Of a DNA stretch of 64,000 bases, positions 38,385 to 49,929 are shown piece after piece. Both the position numbers and the translations under genes were made by a program. Below the pieces are notes generated by a model. It worked only from the letters and a program-made list of their open reading frames with translations, was not told the origin of the DNA and did not search any database. How positions within the stretch are numbered: the first letter of the stretch is position 1; each line of letters opens with the position of its first letter. The stretch is taken from contig JALLLT010000004.1 of assembly GCA_025266875.1 (NCBI GenBank), positions 744,001 through 808,000 on the forward strand, given 5' to 3'. Source of the stretch: Fennellomyces sp. T-0311 (taxonomy: Eukaryota > Mucoromycota > Mucoromycetes > Mucorales > Lichtheimiaceae).

Positions 38385-41300
38385 ATGATGCGCTTTTTCT
38401 TTCGCTCCGTTCACTCCACGATGACGGATTTTGACATATCTAACATCTCTCTCGACCAGAAGCTTCTTAGGTACATGCCTGCTCAGTTTCCTGTGGTTCG
38501 TAGGCCACCGCCGTTCCGTGCTGCCCACAGCAATCGCCAGAACAGCTACACGACCACCGTCAACGGTATTGCTCTGTGGCTGGGTGTGATGAAAGACAAG
38601 CATACGTTTATCCAGGAGTGGGGAACGCACCAAAACGTCAGACTGGTGGTCAACTACTCGTTCCGTATGATGTACATATACTTTGAATACAACGGCGAGG
38701 AGTACAAGGCGGAAATCCAGAACCGAGATTTGGTAGGCAGGCAGATTCTTGGCGATGAACTTGACCACACCACGTTTTTCACCTTCCATCTGAACCACCC
38801 GCCCGAGTACTGGCGCTTGACTGTCCCAGGTTTGAGGCCGCGAGATAACAAATGGGCCCGTGTGACGCATATCCCGGCCGCGTTTGACAACACCTCGCCC
38901 ACCGGCCCTGTGCCGATCCAGGATGACGGGTGCCTCAAATTGGGGCAATGGGTTGTCCTACGCATGTCCTTTGCCAAGCACTCTTCGCCGGTGATCAAGT
39001 CTTACAATGAGGTCATCGACCGAGGCAAGGAACACCGTCTGGTGAAAAAATTATTGCCGCGTCAACGGATCCAGAACACGCTTCCATCTTCGACTTTGCG
39101 CGGCGCCATCCACGAAGACCTCACCGACCAAGATGCAGTGTTTATCAAGCACTACGCCCTGCAGGGCCAGCTGACTCGGTACCAGATGAACGAGCATCAG
39201 CTTGACGCCTCGTTCTATCAAGAATACGCAAAGCTGCAGCCGTCGCAAGCCGAAGATGCGCTCAAATATTTGCATTTCAAGATGGAAAACGACAAGCGCA
39301 CGTCTCCCGGAAAGCTGCTCAAGGAGATTGCTTCCAAACATACCAACCTGGGACAGCGAAAGAAGAAAAAGACCAAACGATTGATCAGTGTCAAGAAAAT
39401 ACTGGTTACGCCCACCACGCTTCGGATTGAGCCGCCACAGGTTGAAACTGCGAACCGGGTGCTGCGCCAGTTCAGAGCGCATCTCGACCGCTTTCTTCGG
39501 GTTCAGTTCATCGATGAACGTGGCACACAAGTGCACACGTCCTCCAACATGAGCCTAAACAACGATGCCGTGTATAACCGACTTGCACGCGTCCTTCGAA
39601 ACGGTATCCAGATCGGTTCGGTGCACTACACGTTCCTCGCATTCTCCAGTTCGCAGTTGCGCGAACACGGTTGCTGGTTCTTTGCCAACACAACCACCGT
39701 GACCGTGGATAATATTCGTCGGTGGATGGGTAATTTTTCGGAAAAGCGCGTGGCTGCCAAATACGCAGCTCGCATGGGCCAATGTTTTTCATCGACGCAA
39801 GCCATCACCAAACTGGCCGAGGAGCAAGTCGAGGTGATTCCCGATATTGAACGAAACGAGTACACGTTTTCCGATGGCGTTGGGTTGATCTCCCCAGAGT
39901 TGGCGCAGGTCGTAGCACATGCGCACAGACATCGTCAAGCACAGACTTCGAGCGCTTTTCAATTCCGTCTCGGCGGCGCCAAGGGTGTTTTAACTGTGGC
40001 GAAGCATCTCAAGGAAAAGGTCGTTCAGCTGCGCCCGAGTCAAATCAAGTTCGTATCGACCCACCGCATGCTCGAAATCAACAGAGTCGGATACGCATCG
40101 CCTGTCTACTTGAACAGGCAAGTCATTCTGCTCCTGTCATCGCTTGGCGTGGAAGACTATCGGTTCATGGAATTGCTCAAAGAGATGCTGTCCCAAATCG
40201 ACAACATCCTTCAAGACCCCGTCCAGTGCGGGGTCATATTGAAGCAGAATTCCGATGAATATGGCATCCATCGCAGTATGGAGCGCATTGTCAGCGCAGG
40301 CTTTTTAGAGGCCGGTGACGCCTACATCACCAATTTGATCAAGGTGTTCAGAGTCAGCAGGCTCAAGGAAGCCAAGAAAAAGGCCAAGATCCATGTACCG
40401 GATGCCACATTCGCGTTGGGCGTATTGGATGAAACCAACACCTTGGAGCCCAACCAAATCTTCTTCCAGTTTATCGATGGGAAGGTGATTCAAGGCGATG
40501 TCGTCCTGTATCGCTGTCCGTGCCTACATCCAGGCGACGTACGCGTTGTCCAAGCGGTTGATTGTCCGGCCCTTCACGACTTGCATGAAGTGATCGTGTT
40601 TTCTCAAAAGGGTGAACGCGACGTTCCCAGTATGTGTTCCGGCGGCGATCTCGACGGAGACACTTACAGGTAATCATCTTGTATTTGCAGCTACTGTATA
40701 GCAAGATACTCATGTGCCTCATATGTAGCATTATCTGGGACAATCGATTGTTCCCCACGAACAGGAACGCGGATCCAATGACCCACAAAGTCGAGTCCCC
40801 TGGCGAGCTGAATCGACACGTCGAGGTGAGCGACATCCAAGACTTTTTCCTGGATTATGTCCAGAACGACAACCTTGGGCAGATAGCCAACGCGCACATG
40901 GTGTTCGCGGACATGTCTCCGGACGGCGCTTGTGCTGACGTATGCAAGAGATGGGCTGAGCGTCACTCGGTCGCAGTTGGTAAGCGAATTGTTTTGGCTC
41001 CGACTCGCTGTTTTTAATTTAAGCGTGCATGAATGATAGATTTCCCGAAGACTGGCAAGGTTGCAGATATCAGCGATATGGAGCTTCCTACGAGTTACCC
41101 AGACTTTATGGAAAAGAAGAGCAAAAGGAGCTACGAATCCCCAAAGGTCCTGGGCCAACTATATCGCGCGATCGACGTTAATGAACTGAACGAGTACGAG
41201 AACGGGCTGGAAAGCAATCCCAAGTACGACAACCGAATGTGGGTGGCGGGCATGGAAAAATACGTATACGCGGCGCGCACATTAAAAGAGAAGTACGATG

Positions 41301-41761
41301 AAGATGTGCGTGATTTGATGCGACAGTTCGGTGTGCCTACGGAGGCGGAGCTGATGTCGGGTTCTATCGTCAAATGGCTCAAACAGGATGGCCGTGAAAG
41401 CTTTTACGAGGCAAGAAACCATGCCCGGCGCGAAGTTCATCGATTGCGAGAGCACTGGCGCCACCAGCACTTTCCCAGCCTGCGCAAAAAGAAGCCCAAA
41501 CATTCGCGCGCACAAAAGGAAGAGGATGAAGCCAAGGCTGCAGCGTGGTACTATGTGACTTATCATGAGGTGGAGCAATTAGCAGAAGATAGACGTAACA
41601 AGCGGTTGTTGAGCTTCCCCTGGGTGGCCGAAGAGATTCTGTGCAAGTTTGCGCGCACAAATCCAAACACGCCACACGCCCCCTTGGCCGAATTGACCGT
41701 TTGCTCATACGCTCGCTCACAATCAAACAGTTCAGCCACAACTTCTTCAGACGAGGAGTGA
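38385..41761 (+). CDS. Cellular RNA-dependent RNA polymerase (RNAi type)
   Basis: Exons 38385-40669, 40729-40979, 41040-41761; 1,085 aa. It contains the eukaryotic RdRP core with GVGLISPELA, RLGGAKGVL and the catalytic CSGGDLDGDTYS loop, whose Asp residues bind the metal. The last two exons carry the conserved ADMSPDGACADVCKRWAERH and DFPKTGK segments and a Ser/Glu-rich tail. Known role: makes double-stranded RNA for small-RNA silencing. Multiple introns and the DLDGD form mark it as a host gene, not viral. An ATG at 38421 (MTDFDISN) is an alternative start. It follows RVB1 closely on the same strand, so its promoter must lie in the RVB1 3' part. Confidence 0.95.
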
Positions 41762-41865
41762 ATAATAACCTTGGCAACACAAAAAATAAAGTTTTTCAAC
41801 TGTATTTTTTTTTCGTAACGCCTTTCAACTCTCTCTCCCTTTTTTTCCCGCATTTTATTTTTTAC

Positions 41866-42864
41866 ATGAACGGTGAAGCATCGTCACCATTAGACGATAA
41901 TTATACCCGGCCACGCCATGCATTTATGCTTCCCGACGCCATTCCCGAAGAAGACGAGGACGTTGACGACGACGAAGAGTATCAGGTGGACGATAGAATC
42001 GACATAGCCAACCGAGCATTTGTAGCGACGTGCAAAAAGTTCGCCCGACAAGCCGAGTTTCGACGACGAGCCGCTTATTCCTTTTTGGAAACATATCATC
42101 TTCACTGCATCTATAGCAAATCCCAGCAAATTCTGTTGGGTATACCCGACGCCGTCCCTGTCGTCATGTTCATGGGTGATGATTTCATGTTTACGCCTCA
42201 GCTCGTCCAGCAGCAGCATTTTGATCGTATGCAGCAGGATTATTGGCAGGAGGACGAGGACGATACCACCCAACACTCGCCGATCATGGATGAAAATGCC
42301 TGGATGAGCAGCCACCATCATGTCGCGAATGAAGAGGAGACAAGGGAAGACGGGCAGGAAGAGGAGGAGGAACAGCACTATACACCATTATCGCAAGAAG
42401 TGATCCACTGGTACAGATCAGCCCAATTCCATCAACGACGGCCGTCAACGATTTTGGAGGAAGAGGAGGAAGAAGAGGAAAACGAATCTGAAACAAAAAC
42501 AGAGGAATATGAGTCATTGGCAGATATGTTTCCATCACCACCACCAGTGCAACCGGAAGTTGCCCAGGAAACAGTCATTGCTATGCCAACGGAAGAAGAA
42601 GGGTACGGGACGATAAAATCACGGCAGATCAATGACGAGGGCGGGGTAATACGAAACTACTTTGACACATATTACGCATCAACCCGACTCGCAGAGACGG
42701 CATGGCTCGTGCTCGACACAGCAGACATGCTGACGCAAGACAAACAAAGCATCCCTTTTCGGCAATTCACGCGATACATGGTCAATGTCTGGCGGATACT
42801 CTTCTTTTGCGTTGAAACCATGCTATCTGATCTCGGTGGGCTCTTTGTTTCAAAAGCATCCTAA
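41866..42864 (+). CDS. Acidic protein of unknown function
   Basis: A single-exon ORF of 332 aa, with the ATG at 41866 after a pyrimidine-rich leader and 104 bp beyond the RdRP stop. Long Asp/Glu blocks lie near residues 25-40, 125, 165 and 200. A basic helical stretch (ARQAEFRRRAAYSFLETYHL) at about residue 62 could be a folded core. The C-terminal 60 residues are hydrophobic/aromatic (TRYMVNVWRILFFCVETML). The frame is open far upstream into the RdRP coding region, but no in-frame fusion is suggested. No family recognised. Codon usage looks genuine. Confidence 0.7.
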   Translation: MNGEASSPLDDNYTRPRHAFMLPDAIPEEDEDVDDDEEYQVDDRIDIANRAFVATCKKFARQAEFRRRAAYSFLETYHLHCIYSKSQQILLGIPDAVPVVMFMGDDFMFTPQLVQQQHFDRMQQDYWQEDEDDTTQHSPIMDENAWMSSHHHVANEEETREDGQEEEEEQHYTPLSQEVIHWYRSAQFHQRRPSTILEEEEEEEENESETKTEEYESLADMFPSPPPVQPEVAQETVIAMPTEEEGYGTIKSRQINDEGGVIRNYFDTYYASTRLAETAWLVLDTADMLTQDKQSIPFRQFTRYMVNVWRILFFCVETMLSDLGGLFVSKAS

Positions 42865-43491
42865 AAAAGTTTACTCTCGTTTATATATCCCATTGCACAA
42901 CACATAACCTTGTATACTCCTTTTTTTTGTATATCACACCATGTATCCCTTTTGTGTTTTTTTAGTTATAAATTCCATAGCATGTAGTACAAAGAAGGGA
43001 CCTCGGGTTCAAATACCGTCGGGAGCAAGGGGCCCTACTACCCAAAATCATCCGATACTTTCCAACCCCCAATCCCCAATTGACATATTTGATCTCGATA
43101 TGGTTGACACTGCAAATCAATGCATTTCAACGAAATTACCAAAGGACTAACCGTATTATGCCTAGTTTTGCTATGTGCACCTGTGTGGACCATCAAACAG
43201 AAGCGCTTGTTCTGGGTGCACATTAAGACGACGGGCAAAGAACAGAAGCAATAGAATTGAAATTTATGCAGTGTGCCATTGGTCCGTAATAAACGCGGTT
43301 GACGAAGAGCGTGAAAATCTTTCAAGCGTTTTGCGTTTATGTTGTACTGGAAATTGTCACCCCATTTTTTTTGGCTCCCTTATTTTTGGACATCCGACGC
43401 GACATGTATAGCTGCATGACAAGTTGAAAAACAAAAAAAAACTGTACCTTTCTCTTCTTCTCTTTACTTTCCATACATACAACCGCACGTC
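42865..43491. other. Intergenic region before the FAD hydroxylase
   Basis: 627 bp, with an A-run and a CT-rich leader just before the next ATG. A GGTTCAAAT word at 43006-43014 resembles a tRNA B box but does not fold as a tRNA. Otherwise nothing recognised. Confidence 0.5.
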
Positions 43492-45473
43492 ATGTCTGGA
43501 TCACCAGCCAAAGAAGCTACCTCGCAAATTGATTTCCTCATTGTCGGTGCTGGCCCTGTTGGTCTTTTGGCCGCCAACTTGATTATACAAGCAGGTCTCA
43601 CCGTTCGCATTCTCGGTATGTGACGCACGATATGTAAAAGCGTTATGCTAATAACCAAACGATAGACATCGAATATGAGCCAAATCATTGGGGACGTGGC
43701 GATTGGATCCATGGCCGAACTCTAGAACTGCTGGAACGCGCTGGCCTAGCCGAAGAACTGTTGAGTACAGGTGTCAAGGTGGACCAAATCACTTCATACA
43801 TGAATGGCGAGTTACAAAACAGCATTCCGTTTGTTCCGGATGAGGTTGAATCCAAGCATCAGTAAGTTTCAAAAGTGATCCCGGGCTGCAGTGACAGGGA
43901 GGATGGCACATGGTTGGGAAAAAAGGTGCCCAAACGAGCAATGTGAGCTAAAAAAAACCCATAGATACCTTTTATGTGTTGGCCAGCACATTACAGAATC
44001 GAGTCTACAGTCAAGTCTGACAAACCAGGATGTCGAAGTGGAACGACCAGCGACTGTGATCAACATTGTAGAGGGCCCAGACAAGGACTACCCGGTGCGC
44101 ACAACAGTGATGCACTTGCGTGACGAGGCACGATCAGAACAGGTGGACTGCAAGTACTTGCTTGGTTGTGATGGCGCACACAGTGACATCCGCGGACAAC
44201 TCGGAATCCAGACCGAAGGCGAGACCACGGAAACGCATGCAGGCGTGATTGATGCTCTTGTTCGGACTAACTTTAATGCTGGACGAAAAGATGTTTGGTA
44301 AGTGTATAAGCATCGGATTACGAAAACAAAACTAAATAAATCTGCGTAAATAGCATGCTTCAGAACGATGTGGCAAAAACAATTAGTTTGTTTCCACGCG
44401 AAAACGGCCTCACTCGAATATTCGTGCATTTCGACGAAAATGAGCTTGAGCTCCGCAAAGAACAGTACAACCGTAACAAGATTCAGTTGGAGGATATTCA
44501 ACGTGAAGCCAAACGGGCCCTGCTCCCGCACCGCCTCGAGTTCCTGGGCATTTTGTACTGGTCCGTGTACGTCGTAGGCCAGCGCCTTGCTACTCAAATG
44601 GATGCCATGAAGCAGCGAGTGTTCCTGTGTGGTGATGCTGCGCATTGCCAAAGCCCAACCTTGGGTCAAGGCGTCAATACTGGGTTTGGTGATGTGTTCA
44701 ACTTGGTACGTTTTCTTTTTTTCTTTTGCAAGGGTTTATTTTGGAACTCTGGTGTAACCGAACCCTTTTGTTGATTATAGATTTGGAAAGTGTGTATGGT
44801 GGAACGAGGCATCATGAAGCGTGACATTCTGACGACGTATACGGCCGAACGAAAACCCGTCGCAAATCAAGTATTGTCGGTCGACAAGGTGGCTGCCAAG
44901 GCCGCAGCGGGTCATCAATCGTCCAAGGAATACTGTCGCATTGTTCAGGAGCACAGAGCATTCACAACTGGTTTCGGTATCCAGTACCAGCATGACAGTC
45001 CGTTGCTGATGCAACAAAGGACCAAGGCCGCTGTGCAGCCGGGTATGCGTGCGCCAAACTTCAAGGTATTCCACTATGCAACTGGGCGCAAGACACGTCT
45101 GTTTGAAAAGGTGCATGGCGACTGGTTGGCGTTTAATATGCTTGTTTTGGCCGACGATCTGGGTAAAAGCAAGGAAGCAGTAGAGGCCTTGCTGCAATGG
45201 AAGCATCCCGCACTGTCAACACAAATCGTCATTACCACCACCCCGGCAGACAGGATTGAAAAGGAAGGCATACTGTCAACCATGAAGGATCGCATCATGC
45301 TGGACAAGTTGAACCGTGCTCAGGTACATTCGGCATATCGTACAGGCGGAGATGATGATGTACAGGCAGTGATTGTGCGGCCGGACGGATATATTGGTGC
45401 CATCGTGAGTGGATCTACTCCCGATGAACTTGTGGGCGTCGTGAAGAAGTATTTCGACGGATTCGCTGCTTAG
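43492..45473 (+). CDS. FAD-dependent aromatic hydroxylase, phenol 2-monooxygenase type
   Basis: Exons 43492-43615, 43666-43861, 43965-44297, 44354-44705, 44781-45473; 565 aa. The Rossmann motif GAGPVGLLAA starts near residue 18. The DG motif (LLGCDGAHSDIR) and the GDAAH motif (LCGDAAHCQSPTLGQG, then NTGFGDVFNL) bind FAD and NAD(P)H. The last 160 or so residues form a thioredoxin-like C-terminal domain (PGMRAPNFKV; VIVRPDGYIGAIV), as in phenol hydroxylases. Predicted to hydroxylate a phenolic substrate in the cytosol; the substrate cannot be read. The 103-nt second intron is long for this window. No neighbouring catabolic genes are present. Confidence 0.9.
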
Positions 45474-47364
45474 AGATATATATTTTTTGTATAGAAAAAA
45501 AAGAACGATATTTTTTTTAGATCATCCCCCCTCTATTCTTTTTCATGTATACCATTTCCCTTGTTCGCAATATATACAGTTGGTCATTTTTTCGTACACG
45601 CACTGCTTATTTTTCATCCCACATTACGTCAGATCCCCAGAAAACCTCTGAACCTTATTTTTCGGCAGTTTAAATGCCTTCTAAGAAGATCAATTATTGC
45701 CTTGAATTGCAACCTTGAATAGTGCCAAGAATATCTTGGTGAAAGGCGACCTGGATACTTTCATATGTAAACGTTAATATATACTTGTATACCCAAAATT
45801 TTGAAGACAGCGGTCATTACGTACATTACGATATTGATCTCCCAGTAATCGAAGGTTCGAAGCATCCAAGAAAGTAGCCTTGCTAGCAACCTCGCTAACC
45901 ATTAGCTGTGATGATTCGTTCCACTTATTGATACTCGAAATGCGCTATAGTATAAGAAGCCAAAGATGCCAAGAATAAGCTCATTCTATGATAGCTTACT
46001 ACGCAATTACCAGAGATTTCAATGCAAAACGTATCACTATCATTGCTAAATATACAGCCTTTTCCAAAATATGATTCGGTGAGGTAAACCAATGTGGATC
46101 GGCTCCAAATGGCGCTTGTTTCAGCAGACCCATTGCCATCATACGAAGGCATATCCAAGCTTTGAAAAATCTGCTCAGATAAAAGCAAGCGAGGTGTATC
46201 TTTAGATCAACTGTTATACGTAAATGACTATATATGCCATTATTACCTCGACCATTATTCATTTTATTTCGCTTGTAAGTCTCACTCACCCTTTAGCATG
46301 TTTCTGGAAACATTCTGATTCTGGTTCCTGCTTTGCCTTACCAAGTGCCTGAACAGCCTTTATTTGTCGATCATGGTACGTATGTTTTTTTTTTAGCTCT
46401 CAGCTGGTTTCCATCAACTCATAAACAGAAGCGGGTTCCGCTTGCATGAAACAGTTCTTCACGTCGAATAATCTCTTTCACCACAATCGATAAGAGCTGT
46501 TGGATTGTACACTACTCTCGCTCTTTGGAGTTTTGACTTTTAAAGTGTTTTTAGACGCATCTATATGGGCAAATCGTACGTATACCGTACCTGGGGAGTG
46601 GTTTCTAAGATGTAGAATTTAGCGCTCTTCCGCACTCAGTTTGCGAAGTAGCCCAAAAAAGACGCAACAAACATCCAAAGAGGTTATTTCGACTTCTTCA
46701 GTTTTAAAATCTTCGAAATAGAAATGTTCTCTTTGTAAACGTTAAAGGCTTTCAGTTGATCATGAAGGGCTTTGACACCCATAGTGGAAGCAATGTATTT
46801 AAAAAGCGAAAGTAAAAGAAAAAGGAACAATATAGCCAGACACAGGCTATATAGAAATGTATAATGTGGTCAGATGAGTATGGTTGATACGTAAGTAACA
46901 ACGGTGATAAGCATTTAGCAGGTGAGGCATATTCTTCGATATTGTGAATGGTAAACTGCAGGAATTTTGTTGCCATAGGGAAACATGATCATTTAACTTA
47001 TTTTCGCTAGGCAACGGCAGAATCTGTACACGGCGACTATTGAGTCATTATCGGATCAAAATAACAATGGCAGTGGAGTTTGCACAATGCAATAACTTGG
47101 TATGAGCCGGTTTCCACGGACTCTTTAATGTCAAAACAACATATCGGCGCATGATCTCTAGCCGGAGTACTATAGAGATAAGCTCCAGATCGATTGGCGA
47201 TACGATCATGTCATAAATAAGTTGCAACGGCCATCAACGTGGAGCACCTGGTCATCCAGGGCATCAAATTAAGGCTTTCGTAGTCGGCGATTCAAGTCAC
47301 GCCACCACCAGATGTATCGAGCAGGGGCATAGACCAAGTATATTTTTTCATTCACCTTTTCGAA
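45474..47364. other. Intergenic region between FAD hydroxylase and MIC12-like gene
   Basis: 1.9 kb, AT-rich, with many stops. Minus ORFs at 45925-46188 and 46752-46976 have no recognisable content. No RNA gene was seen. Confidence 0.5.
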
Positions 47365-47787
47365 ATGCCCAGGACAGTATCGATCTTGGCGGGTCTCTTG
47401 ACCGTTGCTACTGTCACATACAAATTCCGTGATGATTTAATGAACAACACGAACAACATTCGTCTCCGTTTGGAAGATGCAAAGACCACGCTCGACCACG
47501 TCGCGGCGGGTACGGCCAGCCAATCTCACGCACGATCGCCCGCTGCACCCGCACGTTCGTTCCTTGGTGAATCGCAGCACTACGTGTCGAGCCGCCTGAT
47601 TCCTTCGCGTAAGCTGACAACATGAGTGCCTAGGAAGGGGGGAGGGTATTAACGCATATGTGTTGTGATAGTCAAGGACAATTGGAACTCACAGATTGCT
47701 GGAGTGGCGCACTCACTTATTCGCACGGATGTGCCTTCGTATACGAAGAAAGTATGGGATGAAAACATTGCTCCCAATTTTAAATAG
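47365..47787 (+). CDS. MIC12: MICOS complex subunit MIC12-like
   Basis: Exons 47365-47608 and 47672-47787; 119 aa. The N-terminus (VSILAGLLTVATVTYKFRDD) is a single inner-membrane helix followed by a short amphipathic region (NNIRLRLEDAKTTLDHV). The C-terminal part has the conserved KDNWNSQIAGVAHSL motif. The family stabilises mitochondrial crista junctions. Small size and a helix plus WN-motif layout match fungal Mic12/Aim5. The intron, phase 1, was required because exon 1 stops soon after the donor. The next gene starts 74 bp downstream on the same strand, after a CT-dinucleotide run. Confidence 0.75.
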
Positions 47788-47813
47788 ATTTTTTTTATCC
47801 AACGATATCCCAA

Positions 47814-47846
47814 AATTGTCTCTTTCTCTCTCTCTCTCTCTCTTTT
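47814..47846 (+). repeat. CT-dinucleotide tract in 5' leader
   Basis: A pyrimidine-rich stretch with about ten CT repeats, immediately upstream of the septin-like ATG at 47862. Such tracts are common in fungal promoters and leaders near the start site. Confidence 0.8.
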
Positions 47847-47861
47847 CTCGTCTGGCAAGCC

Positions 47862-49216
47862 ATGAGCGAAAGTAAAGTCTTTGTAAACTCATCAGAAGCA
47901 TCCGATCGCTGGAGTGAATCCAGCGGTCATCCCACCTCATTAGGCGCAGCGACGTGGTCAGTCACTGACAGCAATGCCGAGCTGATTGTGCCGCGGGTGA
48001 CTTTGGAAGACAATGAGCCACGCAGCATGGGTCATTTGCGCATCATGGTGTGTGGTGATTCGGGTATCGTTTTGCTTTTTGTGTACAAAAAAGGGAGAGC
48101 AGCCCAACTAAGGGGAGAGGACCATAAGGTATTGGCAAGACACGGCTGATCCAGTCATTGATAACACCGGGAGGCTCGACCAAAGAAGAGGTCCTGTTCG
48201 ATGGCTATGCCGTGCAAGAGACTCGCATTGCGCTGGATGCGTTCGAGCTGTGCTTTGTGGACACGCCAGGCTATGGCGCTTGTCTTGATGTAAGTATGCG
48301 TTCGTTCGCTACGCAGCATTAAATTAAAAGGTGATACAAACAGGCCGAATCCGTCATCGCCGCAGTGGCTCACTATGTCGAGCGTCAGTTCCAGCGCACC
48401 AACACGATGCTGAACCCAATGCACGCCAACACCCAAGAGCTCCAGTACCTCGTCCACAACCCGTATGGTGCCCACTCCCATGTCGACTGCTGTCTCTACG
48501 TCATCCTGGACCGCGTCAAACGCGTGGATATCGAATACATGCGCGCTTTGCAGGAGATGTGCAACGTGATCCCAATCATCATCTCTCGCAGCAAGTCAGC
48601 CGTCTCCTTGATCCAGCTGGAGATGGAAGAACATGGTATTGAAATGTTTGATATCTATGCCGCGTCCGATATCGCACATGTCTCGTGCGATCGTCTATTC
48701 ACTAGAGTCGAGGCGCTGCGTCGACTGACCACTCAAAAGTTTGTTCATTGGCGCGCGTCGCAGCATTTGGTTCTGGAGGATGAGGATGACTTGTCCTTGT
48801 CGGCATCCACATTGACAACGGCAGAAACTGTCGATCGCATCCATGCCTTGCGCACTCGCCATGTGCAGAACATGAATCTGTTTATCTCTCGCTATGTCAG
48901 CGAGAAACGCAAGTCGATGGAGAGGGATATGTTTGAACGAGAGCGCGCGTTGCGGCAAGAGCTGGCTTCGGTGGAACGGAGAAAAAGGGCAGGATGGCTT
49001 ATGACGGAATTGAACCAGTTGTTTGAACAGGGCCCTTTGGATGATCTGACGTTCAAGGCTCCAATGGCAAGCAGTAATAACAGTACCAACGTCGTCATCC
49101 ATCAGCCGCCATCCGCGATGGAGGAGCGAAGGAACGGTTTGATTGTGTGCGCGCTTGTATTGATCATTGCCCATCTCTTGCTGGACCTATATCAAGTTAC
49201 CTGTTGCAACAAATAG
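47862..49216 (+). CDS. Septin-like GTPase with C-terminal membrane anchor
   Basis: Exons 47862-48063, 48129-48289, 48344-49216; 411 aa. A polar N-terminus leads to GHLRIMVCGDSGIGKTR (P-loop, split by intron 1) and the G3 motif DTPGYG. The region corresponding to septin G4 reads IIISRSKSA instead of the AKAD consensus, so nucleotide specificity is doubtful. The septin-like NPYGAHSHVDCCLYVI segment is present. A charged coiled-coil region follows (about residues 300-345), then a hydrophobic helix LIVCALVLIIAHLLLDLY close to the C-terminus. Canonical septins have no such anchor. Inferred role: membrane-tethered septin-related scaffold or regulator. It is convergent with PDRG1 (96 bp between stops). 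Confidence 0.85.
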
Positions 49217-49312
49217 ATGACTTGCAGCTCCCCTAACTTCTGTTATCCATGTATATATTCCACATATGCTTTGTATCCATACGACACTGAGTAATAGCGT
49301 GCATCTAGCCAT

Positions 49313-49929
49313 TTATTCCCTGGTGATACCATACAAATCATTCGATGTTATGCCCTTCAAGTCAAAACCCTTCATATCGTAACCTTCCAATTGTTGGGCT
49401 TTTTGCTTCATTGTCTGCCGTGCCGCGTCGATCTTTTCCGTCAACAGCTTTTGATCTACCCCCGTGTCACTTCTCAGCGTACTTCTCACTTTGCCGTAGC
49501 CATCGAGCCATTTACCTTTTTCAATGTAGTCCTTTGCATCCTTGGCGGGCATCCGGACAAACATGTCGCCTATCATCATCCAAGACTTCTTTTCTGCATA
49601 GGCGTCTGAGTAAAACGTGTCTACAATAGATCGCTTAAAGCGAACATACCGTTCTTATGTTTGCCTCGAGTAAGTTGTCCCAATCCTTCTCGATTTGCGT
49701 TCCTCCTTCGATCGTAGTCAATCACCTAACATGCCATGTTACTGATACGATCAATGCGTGGCCATTACTTTTATTGTTTTCTTTACAGCCTGCTTGTTGA
49801 TCAAGATTTCATCGGCTAGTCTTTCACGACCGGCAAGTACTGCAAGCGCGTTACGGTTAATAAATCCAATTGCTACGAAAATGGAATGGTGGAACCTTTT
49901 TCAATTTCATTTGCGACATTGGCGGCCAT
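49313..49929 (-). CDS. PDRG1: PDRG1-like prefoldin-type subunit
   Basis: Exons 49929-49896, 49839-49787, 49725-49650, 49605-49313; 151 aa. It matches the p53 and DNA damage-regulated protein 1 family in VIDYDRRRNANREGL, IGDMFVRMP and the C-terminal GFDLKGITSNDLYGI. The fold is a beta-prefoldin hairpin with coiled coils. The family is part of the R2TP/prefoldin-like chaperone with RVB1/RVB2, and RVB1 lies 12 kb away in this window. The third intron is 44 nt with the chosen acceptor (TTTTACTCAG). An upstream TTGTAG acceptor at 49621 would give a 29-nt intron and five extra residues. Exon 1 was placed by phase, so it is the least certain part. Confidence 0.85.

Noticed and set aside
38385..41761. 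RdRP as an integrated viral gene
   Set aside because: It has the eukaryotic DLDGD catalytic loop, host-like introns and full length, as in cellular RNAi polymerases.
43000..43030. tRNA B-box-like GGTTCAAAT word
   Set aside because: The T-arm pairs at only three of five positions, no matching acceptor strand lies upstream, and there is no A box.
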